64,000 nt of DNA from Bacteroidaceae bacterium (lineage in GTDB: Bacteria > Bacteroidota > Bacteroidia > Bacteroidales > Bacteroidaceae), in NCBI GenBank assembly GCA_017451695.1, contig JAFTNW010000006.1, positions 1 through 64,000 of the forward strand. Reading direction: 5' to 3'. The notes beneath the pieces are model-generated. The model had not been told where the DNA came from, did no database searches, and saw only the letters and a program-made list of their open reading frames with translations. The translations under genes and the position numbers were made by a program. How positions within the stretch are numbered: position 1 is the stretch's first letter; every line of letters starts with the position of its first letter. Shown here one piece after another: positions 27,361-35,786 of this stretch.

Positions 27361-27385
27361 TTCTTCGACGAGGAGGAGTATTAAA
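27361..27385 (+). repeat. Displaced second copy of the DUF2795 3' end
   Basis: In-frame TTC TTC GAC GAG GAG GAG TAT TAA, encoding FFDEEEY and a stop, exactly as the last codons of the DUF2795 gene 1.66 kb upstream. There is no similarity further 5', so it is not a full gene copy. It probably marks the original end of the DUF2795 gene before the islet arrived. Confidence 0.8.
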
Positions 27386-27408
27386 AACAACAGACAAGTT
27401 AAACAACT

Positions 27409-27457
27409 AAATACCAACGGTATAAGCAAAACTTTTTGCTTATACCGTTGGTATTTT
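27409..27457 (+). terminator. Long perfect hairpin, probable original DUF2795 terminator
   Basis: ATACCAACGGTATAAGCAAAA pairs with its exact complement around a short CT loop, a stem of over 20 bp ending in a T-run. It lies 25 bases after the displaced DUF2795 stop codon, matching the spacing of a terminator to its gene. The stretch 27251-27773 has no gene: it holds the two repeats, the displaced gene end, this hairpin and the next promoter. Confidence 0.7.
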
Positions 27458-27492
27458 ATGGCGTTTTACCGCCAAATTCGTATCTCTAAAAT
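27455..27492 (+). repeat. Imperfect direct repeat, copy B
   Basis: TTTATGGCGTTTTACCGCC and the following bases match copy A at 27268-27305. In this copy GGCG and CGCC can pair as a small hairpin, while the matching positions in copy A do not pair fully. Confidence 0.6.
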
Positions 27493-27705
27493 CAGCGGTT
27501 TATAATTTCAAAAATTAGTATGTAATCCCAATTACAGAGGTTATGAAAATCCTTGGAAAAGTTAGGATTTTACCACATAGCAGGGTTATTTGAAAGCGGG
27601 CTATCACAACTTGCTCGCACCATCACAGCGCTGTTGAGTTTTTTTACAATACTTTCACCATAACACACATCGTTTGTTATCGTTCCAACAATTATAAATA
27701 ACATA

Positions 27706-27739
27706 ATTGTTTATTTTTAATTAAATTAGTTTATATTTG
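27706..27739 (+). promoter_or_regulatory. Promoter of the GH20-GH33 gene
   Basis: ATTG (27706-27709), 22-base spacer, TATATTTG (27732-27739), about 40 bases before the ATG at 27774. The -7 box is an exact match. Confidence 0.6.
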
Positions 27740-27773
27740 CACGTATATTACGCAAATTATGTACTAACTATAA

Positions 27774-30700
27774 ATGATTATGAGAAAATTCCTTTCAGCA
27801 ACATTGATTGCTTTGATGGCATTACTGCCATCTATGGTGCAGGCAAAGGTTACACACCTGTTGCCCAAGCCACATTCAGTAACCATGGGTGAAGGAGCAG
27901 CATTTGCGCTTGGGCGCAAGGTTACCATAACCGATGAAACCGGTTGCGTGGCACTGCAAAAATTCTTCACAGAAAACAATTGTACCATTGGCGATGGTGG
28001 TGCAACAGTTAAAGTAACCATTGTTGAAAGCATCCAGGGTGCTCACGACTACACCCTCGAAGGTTTTGACAACGAGGCATACACCCTCACTGTTACAGCC
28101 GATGCTATTGAGATTACAGCCGTAAAACCCGTGGGTGTTATCCGTGCTGCACAAACACTTGCACAGCTTGCCGAGGGATATGAAAACACCGCTGCCGTTG
28201 AGGCCGTTACTATAAAGGATTGGGCCGCATTCAAACTGCGTGGCTATATGCACGATGTGGGCCGTTCGTTCATTGAGGTGGAGACACTGAAAAAGCATAT
28301 CGACCTGTTGTCGCGCTTCAAGGTAAACTGTTTCCATTGGCATTTTACCGAGAACCAGGCATGGCGTTTTGAGGTAGAGGGCTACCCAGCACTCACATCA
28401 GCCGAGTCTATGACACGCTTTGCAGGCAAATACTATACACAGGAGGAGTGCAAGGAGGTTGCCACATATGCCAAGGAGCGCGGTGTGATAATAATCCCCG
28501 AGATTGATATGCCCGGCCACAGCCAAGCCTTTGTACGCGCAATGGGTTATGACATGCAGACCGACGAGGGCGTGGAGGTACTCAAGAACGTCCTCACCCA
28601 GGTGGCATCGATATTCCCCGATGCTCCCTACATACACATCGGTGCCGACGAGAAAAGTATAACATATCCCAACTTCCTCTCAATAATGACCGACCACATT
28701 CACGGCTTGGGCAAGAAGGTGGTTGTGTGGAACCCCATCAGCGGTGTAAATGTGAGCAACACCGATACCGACATGACACAGATGTGGAGCAGCAGCGGCA
28801 ACAAGATTACAGGCCGCCCCAACATCGACTGCCGTTACAACTATACCAACCACTTCGACGTATTTGCCGACGTTGTAGGTATCTACCGCAGCAACATATA
28901 TTACGTGGAGCAAGGTAACACCGAGGTAGCCGGCACCATTTCGGCATATTGGAACGACCGCAAGACACCCACCGAGACCGATATTGTAAAGCAGAACAAT
29001 ATGTATGCCAACGTAATAGCAAGTGCCGAGCGTGCTTGGTGCGGCGGGGGCAAGCAGTATATTGAAACCGGCGGTACAATGCTGCCCAACAGCGGCGATG
29101 AATATGAGGAGTTTGCCGATTGGGAGCGCCGTTTCCTATTCCACAAGGCCAACTCGCTCAAAGGCGAGCCCATCCCCTATGTAAAGCAGACCAATGTCCG
29201 CTGGCGCATAACCGACGCCTTCCCCAATGGCGGTAACGCCTCTACCGTATTCCCGCCCGAAGAAGCCGGTATAAGCGCAAGCACCGCGCTGCTCGACGAG
29301 AGTTACGAATACAACGGTGCAACATACTACACCGGCATGGCCACCGGAGCCGGCATATATCTGCGCCACACATGGGGAAACAACACAATACCCACATATT
29401 ATGGCAGCACCAACCACAGCAACAGCACCGCATACGCATGGACATACGTTTATAGCGAGAATGGTGGCAAGGTTGGAGCAAACATAGAGTTCCAAAACTA
29501 TGGTCGTAGCGAGGTGGACACTGCACCCAACAACGACAATTGGGACCGCAAAGGCTCCAACATATGGATTAACGGTGAGCGCGTAACACCCCCCACTTGG
29601 ACAAACGCAGGCAAGAGCATTAGCCACGAAGTAGATTTGGGCAACGAAAACTTTACAGCTCGCGAGCCCATAGAAGTAACACTGAATGCAGGGTGGAACA
29701 AGGTATTCATCAAACTGCCTTATGTAAGTGCCGGCGGAGTGCGCCTGAACAAATGGATGTTCACCTGCGTGTTTACCGACCTTGAGACAGGCGAAGCAGC
29801 CGACCTGATCTACTCACCCAACAAATGCATGGATGAGACAACCGAGCTTGTTGCAGCCAAGGTAAGCGAGATAAAGCGCGACCGCGGAGCCTATATAGGC
29901 ACAAACGTGGGCCAATGGCCTGCGAGTGCGGCGGCAACAATCGATACCAAGATTGCCGAGATTGAAGCTACATACTCTACAACAATGACCGAGGATGAGC
30001 GCACAGCACAGATAACAGCACTCAATGAGGCATGGAACACATTCACCGCTTCGCTCACCGCAAGCAACATGAACCAACCCATAGCAAGTACCGACGAAAA
30101 GGCCACATACTACCGCATGTGTACACCATTGCGTGGCAACCGCTACCCCACATCGTATGGCGCAGGCAATGCCATTGTAGGTGAGACCACCACAACCAAT
30201 GCCAATGTGTGGAAATTCGTTACCCGCACCGACGGTACATTTGATATTATAAATGCAAAGGACAACACATACATCTCGCCCGCAAGCAGCAACAATACCG
30301 CGCTGAACAGCGTTGCCACACAACCCTCGGCCGGCTGGACAATAAAACCTGCCGACGAAACAGGCTACGTTATAATCACCAGCGGCAATGTGCAGTTCAA
30401 TCAAACCAACAACAGCACACTCGGATTCAAGGTGTATAACTGGGGTAGCGGCACAAACACAAGCGACACCGGTTGCAAATATCAGTTTGTCGATGTTACC
30501 GCAACATATTCGCCCGACGATGCAGTGGGCGAAGCTACCACAAATGCCGATAACATAAACATCTACGGATTGCAGAAATACTTCGGCCTTGTGAAGGATG
30601 GAGCATACTACACCTGTAATTTCCCAGCAAGCACAAGCCAGGAGAATGGCAACTCCACAGCCAACATGCTAGACAATGTAAACACAACATTCTTCCATAG

Positions 30701-33700
30701 CGGCTACGACGGCACCCGTGGCGATGGCACAGCTCACTATCTGCAAGCCGACCTTGGCAAGAAGGTCAAGGAGTTCCGTTTCTACTTCAAGAAACGCAGC
30801 CAGAACAACAACAACCGCCCCACAAACATTGTGATTGCGGGCTCTAACGATGGCTCCGATTTTACAACCATAAAAACCGTAAGCAGCGGATTCCCAACCA
30901 ATGCCAATGTTGCCGACTACTACTCGGACAAGATTGCATGCACAGGCTACCGCTACATCCGATTCACAATAAAACAGACCAATACCGATACAAGCAGCAG
31001 CAACCCCTTCTTCACCTTCTCAGAGTTCTACATACTCCCCAACAACAACAAGGTGGAAGAGACCTTTACCGCTGTGAAGGATTGGCGTGCGGCAAGCGAA
31101 AAGACCGTTGAGCTGGCAAATGCCATTAACGAGGCATACGATTTTAACAACGCCCTCACAAACGGTGTACCTGCCGACGGCGGCGAGTACACGCTATACA
31201 GCGATACATACCAAAACGGAGCATATGTAAACCGCTACCTATATAACAACAACGGTACACTTGCCCTCTCTACCACAACCGACGAGAGCAACGACGCATA
31301 CATATGGGTGGCTACTGAGACTGCCGAAGGACAATTTACATTTGCCAACAAAGCCGGTAAGTATCTTGCCCACAAAGCTATAGCCAACGAGGCTTATAAC
31401 TTCACCGTGGGTACCACCAATACCTACCACATGGGTGTAACACTATACTCCATTGGTGCAAGCCGCTACTTTGTTGTGAAGAACGATGGTACATCATTCG
31501 ACCAATCGACAACCACATACAACCAAACAAATGGACAATGGTGTACCGATTTTGTATTCGTGCCCACCAACCTATTCGAAGGCTACAACAGCCTTACCAT
31601 TGAAAGCAACGCACCCATGGCAGGCGGTGTGTTTACATGGAACGATATAGAGATTGACGATGCACCCATATATGTAAATGATGGAGAAGCCGTTGCAAAC
31701 AGCACACTTGCTCTTAAAGAGTGCGACCCCGCATATAAGTTCGTAGGTTTCTACAGCGATGCCAACTATACCACATTGCTTGGAACAACACACGAAATAA
31801 GCGAGATTACAGCCAATACCACAATCTATGCAAAATTTGCACTCGACATATTCTCGACCTCATTGGATGAAGCTGTTCCCGTGCAGATTTACAACAACCG
31901 CAGCAAGAACTACGACATACGCCTTAACACAGCCGACAGCTACAGCGGACACACAGTGAACAGCGCTGCAAGCACATACGGTGAGGGCGAGGTGTGGTAC
32001 CTTGTGGGTAACGAAAGCTCGTTCAAGCTATACAACCGTGTGGCAGGCGAAACACTTGCTGTGAAACTTGCAGGCACAAGTAGTGGTTCGGCAGCTACCA
32101 TGGTGGCAGCAGCAAGCGCCACCAATCTATGCATCACACAGCAGAGCAACGGCAGCTATGGCATATCGCCTGTGGGCACAACAGGCCAGAGCTTTAACAT
32201 GCACGGTGGCGACGGACACGACATCAAGCTATATGCCACAAGCGACGGCGGCAGCACATGGTGCTTCAGAAAGCTCAACAGCAAGCCTTTGAACGTAAAC
32301 TACACCACATCGTTTGACGGCGGTTACGAGAACAACACCCGCATTGGCAGCCTTGCCATTAACATAAATGGCGCAACAAGCAACATCAACCTCACACAGC
32401 AGACCGTGCTCGATGCACAGGAACTCTATCTCCCCGTGGGTGCCACATACAGCATGGCAGCAGGCACACTCTACCGCGGTTGGAAGATTGAGTTCAACGG
32501 CGAGCAGTCTATCCCCGAGCAGATTGTACCCGAGAATGGTGCAGATGTATCGGTAACAGTGGCAGTGGACGAGGATAACAAATACCAATACATCTACTAC
32601 TCGAACGATGCAAACGGCAAGCCATATCGCATCCCCGCCATCGCAACAGCACCCAATGGTACAGTATTTGCGATTTCGGACAACCGCCCATGCGGTAGCG
32701 ATATTGGTTACGGCGAAGTGGACATCAAGTGCCGTATATCTAATGACAACGGCGAAACATGGGGCGAAGAGTTCTTTATTGCAAACGGCGATGGTGGCAG
32801 CACCAACGTAATGAAAACCGGCTATGGCGATGCAGCCATTGTAGCCGACCGCGAGCAGAACAAACTGCTGGTAATGATGGTGTGTGGCCGCACAGTATGC
32901 TGGAATGGCCGCTGGCACCCCGACTCAACAGCAACATCGAGCAATATCAACCGCGTTGCCCGCGTATATGCTACATACAACGAAGAGACAAGCGAGTGGG
33001 AGTGGACAGAGCCCGTAGAGGTTACAAACAGCATCTACTCTAAGTTCCTCAAAAACGGAGTACCCACGGTATCGTCATTGTTCATAGGTTCGGGCCGTAT
33101 ATGCCAGAGCAGCAAGGTGAAGGTGGGCGACTACTACCGCATCTACTGCTCGGTGTGGACACGCGACAACGGAAACCGCGTAATCTACTCCGACGACTTT
33201 GGTGGCAGCTGGAATGTACTTGGTGGCGTAGATGCCCGCCCTGCAACCGGTGGCGATGAGCCCAAGATTGAGGAGCTTGCCGACGGAACAATCGTACTCA
33301 GCAGCCGTAAATCGGCAGGCCGTTACTTCAACATATTCAAGTTTACCAACTTGGAGACTGCCGAAGGCTCATGGGGCAGCGTAGCATCGAGCAACGATGT
33401 AAGCAACGGATTGAGCTATGGTGCAAACAGCACCAACGGCGAGATTATGCGCATCAAGGCCGTGCGCAAGAGCGACAACACCGTATGCGATGTGATGTTG
33501 CAGTCGGTACCCTGCGGCAACGGCCGTCGCGACGTTGGAATCTTCTACAAAGAGATGGTTTATGGCGAGAACGATGTAAATGTTTACACCCCCACCACCT
33601 TCTCGCAAGGATGGACAAAGGGACTTGCCGTTACCGACAAGGAGTCGGCCTACTCAACCATGACATTGCAGAAGGATAACCGCATAGGTTTCTTCTACGA

Positions 33701-33929
33701 GGAGGTGCCCAACGGCTACTGCATGGTATATGTACCACTCACATTGGAGGAGATAACAAACGACGAGTACTCTGTATATGTGGACCCTACAACCGGCGTT
33801 GATGCAGTAATAGCCGACAAGACCTATGAAGATGCATCTATATACGACCTTTCGGGGCGCAAGGTAAACAACATTACCCAAAGCGGTATATATATAATAG
33901 GTGAAAAGAAGGTTATCATAAGTAAATAA
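27774..33929 (+). CDS. GH20 hexosaminidase-GH33 sialidase fusion, T9SS cargo
   Basis: A 2051-residue secreted enzyme with a signal peptide (about 1-24). Order of parts: GH20 accessory region (25-145), GH20 barrel (about 148-460) with the catalytic pair D292-E293 in HIGADE, a beta-rich region, a FIVAR-like helical piece (about 690-770), a lectin-like region, an F5/8-type-C-like domain (about 940-1090), a further beta region, a GH33 sialidase (about 1618-1995) with YRIPAI and Asp boxes SNDNGETW and SDDFGGSW, and a C-terminal T9SS sorting domain (IYDLSGRKVNNI to the end). It should remove terminal sialic acid and N-acetylhexosamines from host glycans at the cell surface. The start could be M1 or M3. 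It is followed by a terminator, then a fucosidase gene with its own promoter. Confidence 0.9.
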   Translation: MIMRKFLSATLIALMALLPSMVQAKVTHLLPKPHSVTMGEGAAFALGRKVTITDETGCVALQKFFTENNCTIGDGGATVKVTIVESIQGAHDYTLEGFDNEAYTLTVTADAIEITAVKPVGVIRAAQTLAQLAEGYENTAAVEAVTIKDWAAFKLRGYMHDVGRSFIEVETLKKHIDLLSRFKVNCFHWHFTENQAWRFEVEGYPALTSAESMTRFAGKYYTQEECKEVATYAKERGVIIIPEIDMPGHSQAFVRAMGYDMQTDEGVEVLKNVLTQVASIFPDAPYIHIGADEKSITYPNFLSIMTDHIHGLGKKVVVWNPISGVNVSNTDTDMTQMWSSSGNKITGRPNIDCRYNYTNHFDVFADVVGIYRSNIYYVEQGNTEVAGTISAYWNDRKTPTETDIVKQNNMYANVIASAERAWCGGGKQYIETGGTMLPNSGDEYEEFADWERRFLFHKANSLKGEPIPYVKQTNVRWRITDAFPNGGNASTVFPPEEAGISASTALLDESYEYNGATYYTGMATGAGIYLRHTWGNNTIPTYYGSTNHSNSTAYAWTYVYSENGGKVGANIEFQNYGRSEVDTAPNNDNWDRKGSNIWINGERVTPPTWTNAGKSISHEVDLGNENFTAREPIEVTLNAGWNKVFIKLPYVSAGGVRLNKWMFTCVFTDLETGEAADLIYSPNKCMDETTELVAAKVSEIKRDRGAYIGTNVGQWPASAAATIDTKIAEIEATYSTTMTEDERTAQITALNEAWNTFTASLTASNMNQPIASTDEKATYYRMCTPLRGNRYPTSYGAGNAIVGETTTTNANVWKFVTRTDGTFDIINAKDNTYISPASSNNTALNSVATQPSAGWTIKPADETGYVIITSGNVQFNQTNNSTLGFKVYNWGSGTNTSDTGCKYQFVDVTATYSPDDAVGEATTNADNINIYGLQKYFGLVKDGAYYTCNFPASTSQENGNSTANMLDNVNTTFFHSGYDGTRGDGTAHYLQADLGKKVKEFRFYFKKRSQNNNNRPTNIVIAGSNDGSDFTTIKTVSSGFPTNANVADYYSDKIACTGYRYIRFTIKQTNTDTSSSNPFFTFSEFYILPNNNKVEETFTAVKDWRAASEKTVELANAINEAYDFNNALTNGVPADGGEYTLYSDTYQNGAYVNRYLYNNNGTLALSTTTDESNDAYIWVATETAEGQFTFANKAGKYLAHKAIANEAYNFTVGTTNTYHMGVTLYSIGASRYFVVKNDGTSFDQSTTTYNQTNGQWCTDFVFVPTNLFEGYNSLTIESNAPMAGGVFTWNDIEIDDAPIYVNDGEAVANSTLALKECDPAYKFVGFYSDANYTTLLGTTHEISEITANTTIYAKFALDIFSTSLDEAVPVQIYNNRSKNYDIRLNTADSYSGHTVNSAASTYGEGEVWYLVGNESSFKLYNRVAGETLAVKLAGTSSGSAATMVAAASATNLCITQQSNGSYGISPVGTTGQSFNMHGGDGHDIKLYATSDGGSTWCFRKLNSKPLNVNYTTSFDGGYENNTRIGSLAININGATSNINLTQQTVLDAQELYLPVGATYSMAAGTLYRGWKIEFNGEQSIPEQIVPENGADVSVTVAVDEDNKYQYIYYSNDANGKPYRIPAIATAPNGTVFAISDNRPCGSDIGYGEVDIKCRISNDNGETWGEEFFIANGDGGSTNVMKTGYGDAAIVADREQNKLLVMMVCGRTVCWNGRWHPDSTATSSNINRVARVYATYNEETSEWEWTEPVEVTNSIYSKFLKNGVPTVSSLFIGSGRICQSSKVKVGDYYRIYCSVWTRDNGNRVIYSDDFGGSWNVLGGVDARPATGGDEPKIEELADGTIVLSSRKSAGRYFNIFKFTNLETAEGSWGSVASSNDVSNGLSYGANSTNGEIMRIKAVRKSDNTVCDVMLQSVPCGNGRRDVGIFYKEMVYGENDVNVYTPTTFSQGWTKGLAVTDKESAYSTMTLQKDNRIGFFYEEVPNGYCMVYVPLTLEEITNDEYSVYVDPTTGVDAVIADKTYEDASIYDLSGRKVNNITQSGIYIIGEKKVIISK

Positions 33930-33947
33930 TCTTTTTAGGAAATAAAC

Positions 33948-34000
33948 AAAGTGGGATATTCCCGGCGCAGAATTGCACCCGGGAATATTCCACTTTGCAT
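33948..34000 (+). terminator. Terminator after the GH20-GH33 gene
   Basis: AAAGTGGGATATTCCCGG (33948-33965) pairs with CCGGGAATATTCCACTTT (33979-33996) with one G-U pair, followed by a T-rich stretch. The remaining part of the 33930-34246 gap is AT-rich leader with the next promoter; no gene seen. Confidence 0.75.
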
Positions 34001-34129
34001 TTTGATAGCAATTGAGCTTTTTTAAGAACATTTTTTAACCAAAAACAGCATTTTACGTAATAATCATTAAAAACAGCTGCAAAAGGCGACAAAAGGAATA
34101 AATTGTAAAATTTAATTAAAATCTTTATA

Positions 34130-34137
34130 TATATTTG
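34130..34137 (+). promoter_or_regulatory. Promoter (-7 box) of the fucosidase-adhesin pair
   Basis: TATATTTG is identical to the -7 box of the GH20-GH33 gene. It gives a leader of about 100 bases before the ATG at 34247. The -33 element is weak. Confidence 0.5.
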
Positions 34138-34246
34138 CGCAATGTAGGGAGTATGGGCTAATAAAATTCAAATATTTTATGCAATCACATATTCATCCAT
34201 TTTAATTAATATAAAACCGAAAATACTAACCATTAATGTAATATTT

Positions 34247-35773
34247 ATGAAATCAAAATTTTTACCCTTGCTATTCGGGCTTGGTTTTGCAGCGATGCCG
34301 CTGAGCAACTACGCACAAGCCGAATTCCAAGTTGTTGAGGCCGCTCCTGCGAACCCCGACAACGAACCCCATCCCGTGCATCCCGTGCCACACGAGCGCC
34401 AAGTTCTGTGGAACGAAACCGAGTTCTATGCCTTCTTCCATTATGGTATAAATACATACACAAACAAAGAGTGGGGCTATGGCGACGAGAATCCCAACCT
34501 CTTTGCCCCCACAGCCGTGCCCAACCCCAAACAGTGGCTCGAGGCAGCCAAGAGCGCAGGCATGAAGGGCGGTATTGCCGTTGTTAAACACCACGACGGA
34601 TTCTGCTTGTGGCCCACAGCCACCACAACACACAACGTAACAGCATCGAGCAACGCCAATGCACAGGCAACAAATATCCCCAAAGATTTTGCCGCAGCAG
34701 CAAAGGAACTCGACATGAAATATGGTTTCTACGTATCGCCGTGGGACCGCAACAGCGGCTACTATGGCGACGGCACAAACAACTATGTAGAGAAGCTCTT
34801 TATTCCCCAATGTAAAGAGCTCGCAGCATATGGCAGCGACCAATTTGAAATGTGGTTCGACGGTGCAAACGGTGGCGACGGCTTCTACGGTGGCGCACAA
34901 CAACACCGCAAAATCGATGCAAGCACATACTACGACATACCCAACCTGCGCTATGAGGTTCACCAAATGTGCCCCAACTGCGTAATGTGGGGTGTGGGCG
35001 ACGAGGCGCGCTGGATAGGCAACGAGGCAGGCTGGGCCGGTGAAACCAACTGGCAGACACAGAACCGTGGTCGCGGTGCCGGTGACAATACCGAAGGTGC
35101 CGAGAACGGTTGGATATGGCTTCCGGGTGAGAGCGATGCCAAGGCCACAACAAAAGGATGGTTCTGGCACGAGGGAGAGGGCATTCACTCGGCAGAGCGT
35201 CTTTTCCAGATGTACTTGGAGACTGTTGGCCGCAACGCCACACTTATTCTTAACTTGCCCCCCGACAAGAGTGGTTCACTGCCCGCAGCCACCGTTAACC
35301 GCATGAAGGAGCTCGGCAATATGTTAAGTTCACGCTTTGCAACCGACCTTGCAAAAACCGCCACCGTAACAGTATCGAGCACTCGCACAGCAGGCGAAAA
35401 GCGCAACTATGAGGCAACCAACATCAACGACGATGACAAGACCACATATTGGGCAGCACCCGATGGCACAAACAGCGCAACCATTACTTTTGAGTGGAAC
35501 GAGGCTCAAACCATACGCTACGTATCCATGATGGAGTACATAAGGCTGGGACAGCGCGTTAAGAGCTTTACCATAGAGACATCCGAGGACGGTGCCACAT
35601 GGACCAAGCGTGGCGGCGACATCAAATGCACCACCATTGGTTACAAGCGTATAATCCCCTTGAACGGCAGCACAAGCAACAGCTACGGCGACGGCTATAG
35701 CGCAAAATATCTGCGCATAACCATCAACGACAGCAAGGCCTGCCCCACATTGCACACAGTAAGCATCTTCTAA
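34247..35773 (+). CDS. GH29 alpha-L-fucosidase
   Basis: A 508-residue exported enzyme with a signal peptide (ends near NYAQA). The GH29 barrel (about 40-345) includes ETEFYAFFHYGINTYTNKEWG, the substrate-histidine segment VVKHHDGFCLWP, and the nucleophile D205 in FEMWFDGANGGDG. A C-terminal F5/8-type-C-like carbohydrate-binding domain (about 355-508) ends the protein. It would remove terminal fucose from mucin-type glycans. Unlike the flanking cargoes it has no T9SS sorting domain, so it should stay periplasmic or be released otherwise. It is 13 bases upstream of the next gene and surely co-transcribed. Confidence 0.92.
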   Translation: MKSKFLPLLFGLGFAAMPLSNYAQAEFQVVEAAPANPDNEPHPVHPVPHERQVLWNETEFYAFFHYGINTYTNKEWGYGDENPNLFAPTAVPNPKQWLEAAKSAGMKGGIAVVKHHDGFCLWPTATTTHNVTASSNANAQATNIPKDFAAAAKELDMKYGFYVSPWDRNSGYYGDGTNNYVEKLFIPQCKELAAYGSDQFEMWFDGANGGDGFYGGAQQHRKIDASTYYDIPNLRYEVHQMCPNCVMWGVGDEARWIGNEAGWAGETNWQTQNRGRGAGDNTEGAENGWIWLPGESDAKATTKGWFWHEGEGIHSAERLFQMYLETVGRNATLILNLPPDKSGSLPAATVNRMKELGNMLSSRFATDLAKTATVTVSSTRTAGEKRNYEATNINDDDKTTYWAAPDGTNSATITFEWNEAQTIRYVSMMEYIRLGQRVKSFTIETSEDGATWTKRGGDIKCTTIGYKRIIPLNGSTSNSYGDGYSAKYLRITINDSKACPTLHTVSIF

Positions 35774-35786
35774 AAACCGAAACACC

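Noticed and set aside
27409-27457. CRISPR or IS terminal inverted repeat
   Set aside because: It is a single hairpin with a T-run after a stop codon, with no array, no transposase and no partner repeat; a terminator explains it.
27545-27572. Possible small terminator (AAAATCCT with AGGATTTT)
   Set aside because: The stem is only 8 bp, no T-run follows and no gene ends nearby, so it is probably incidental.
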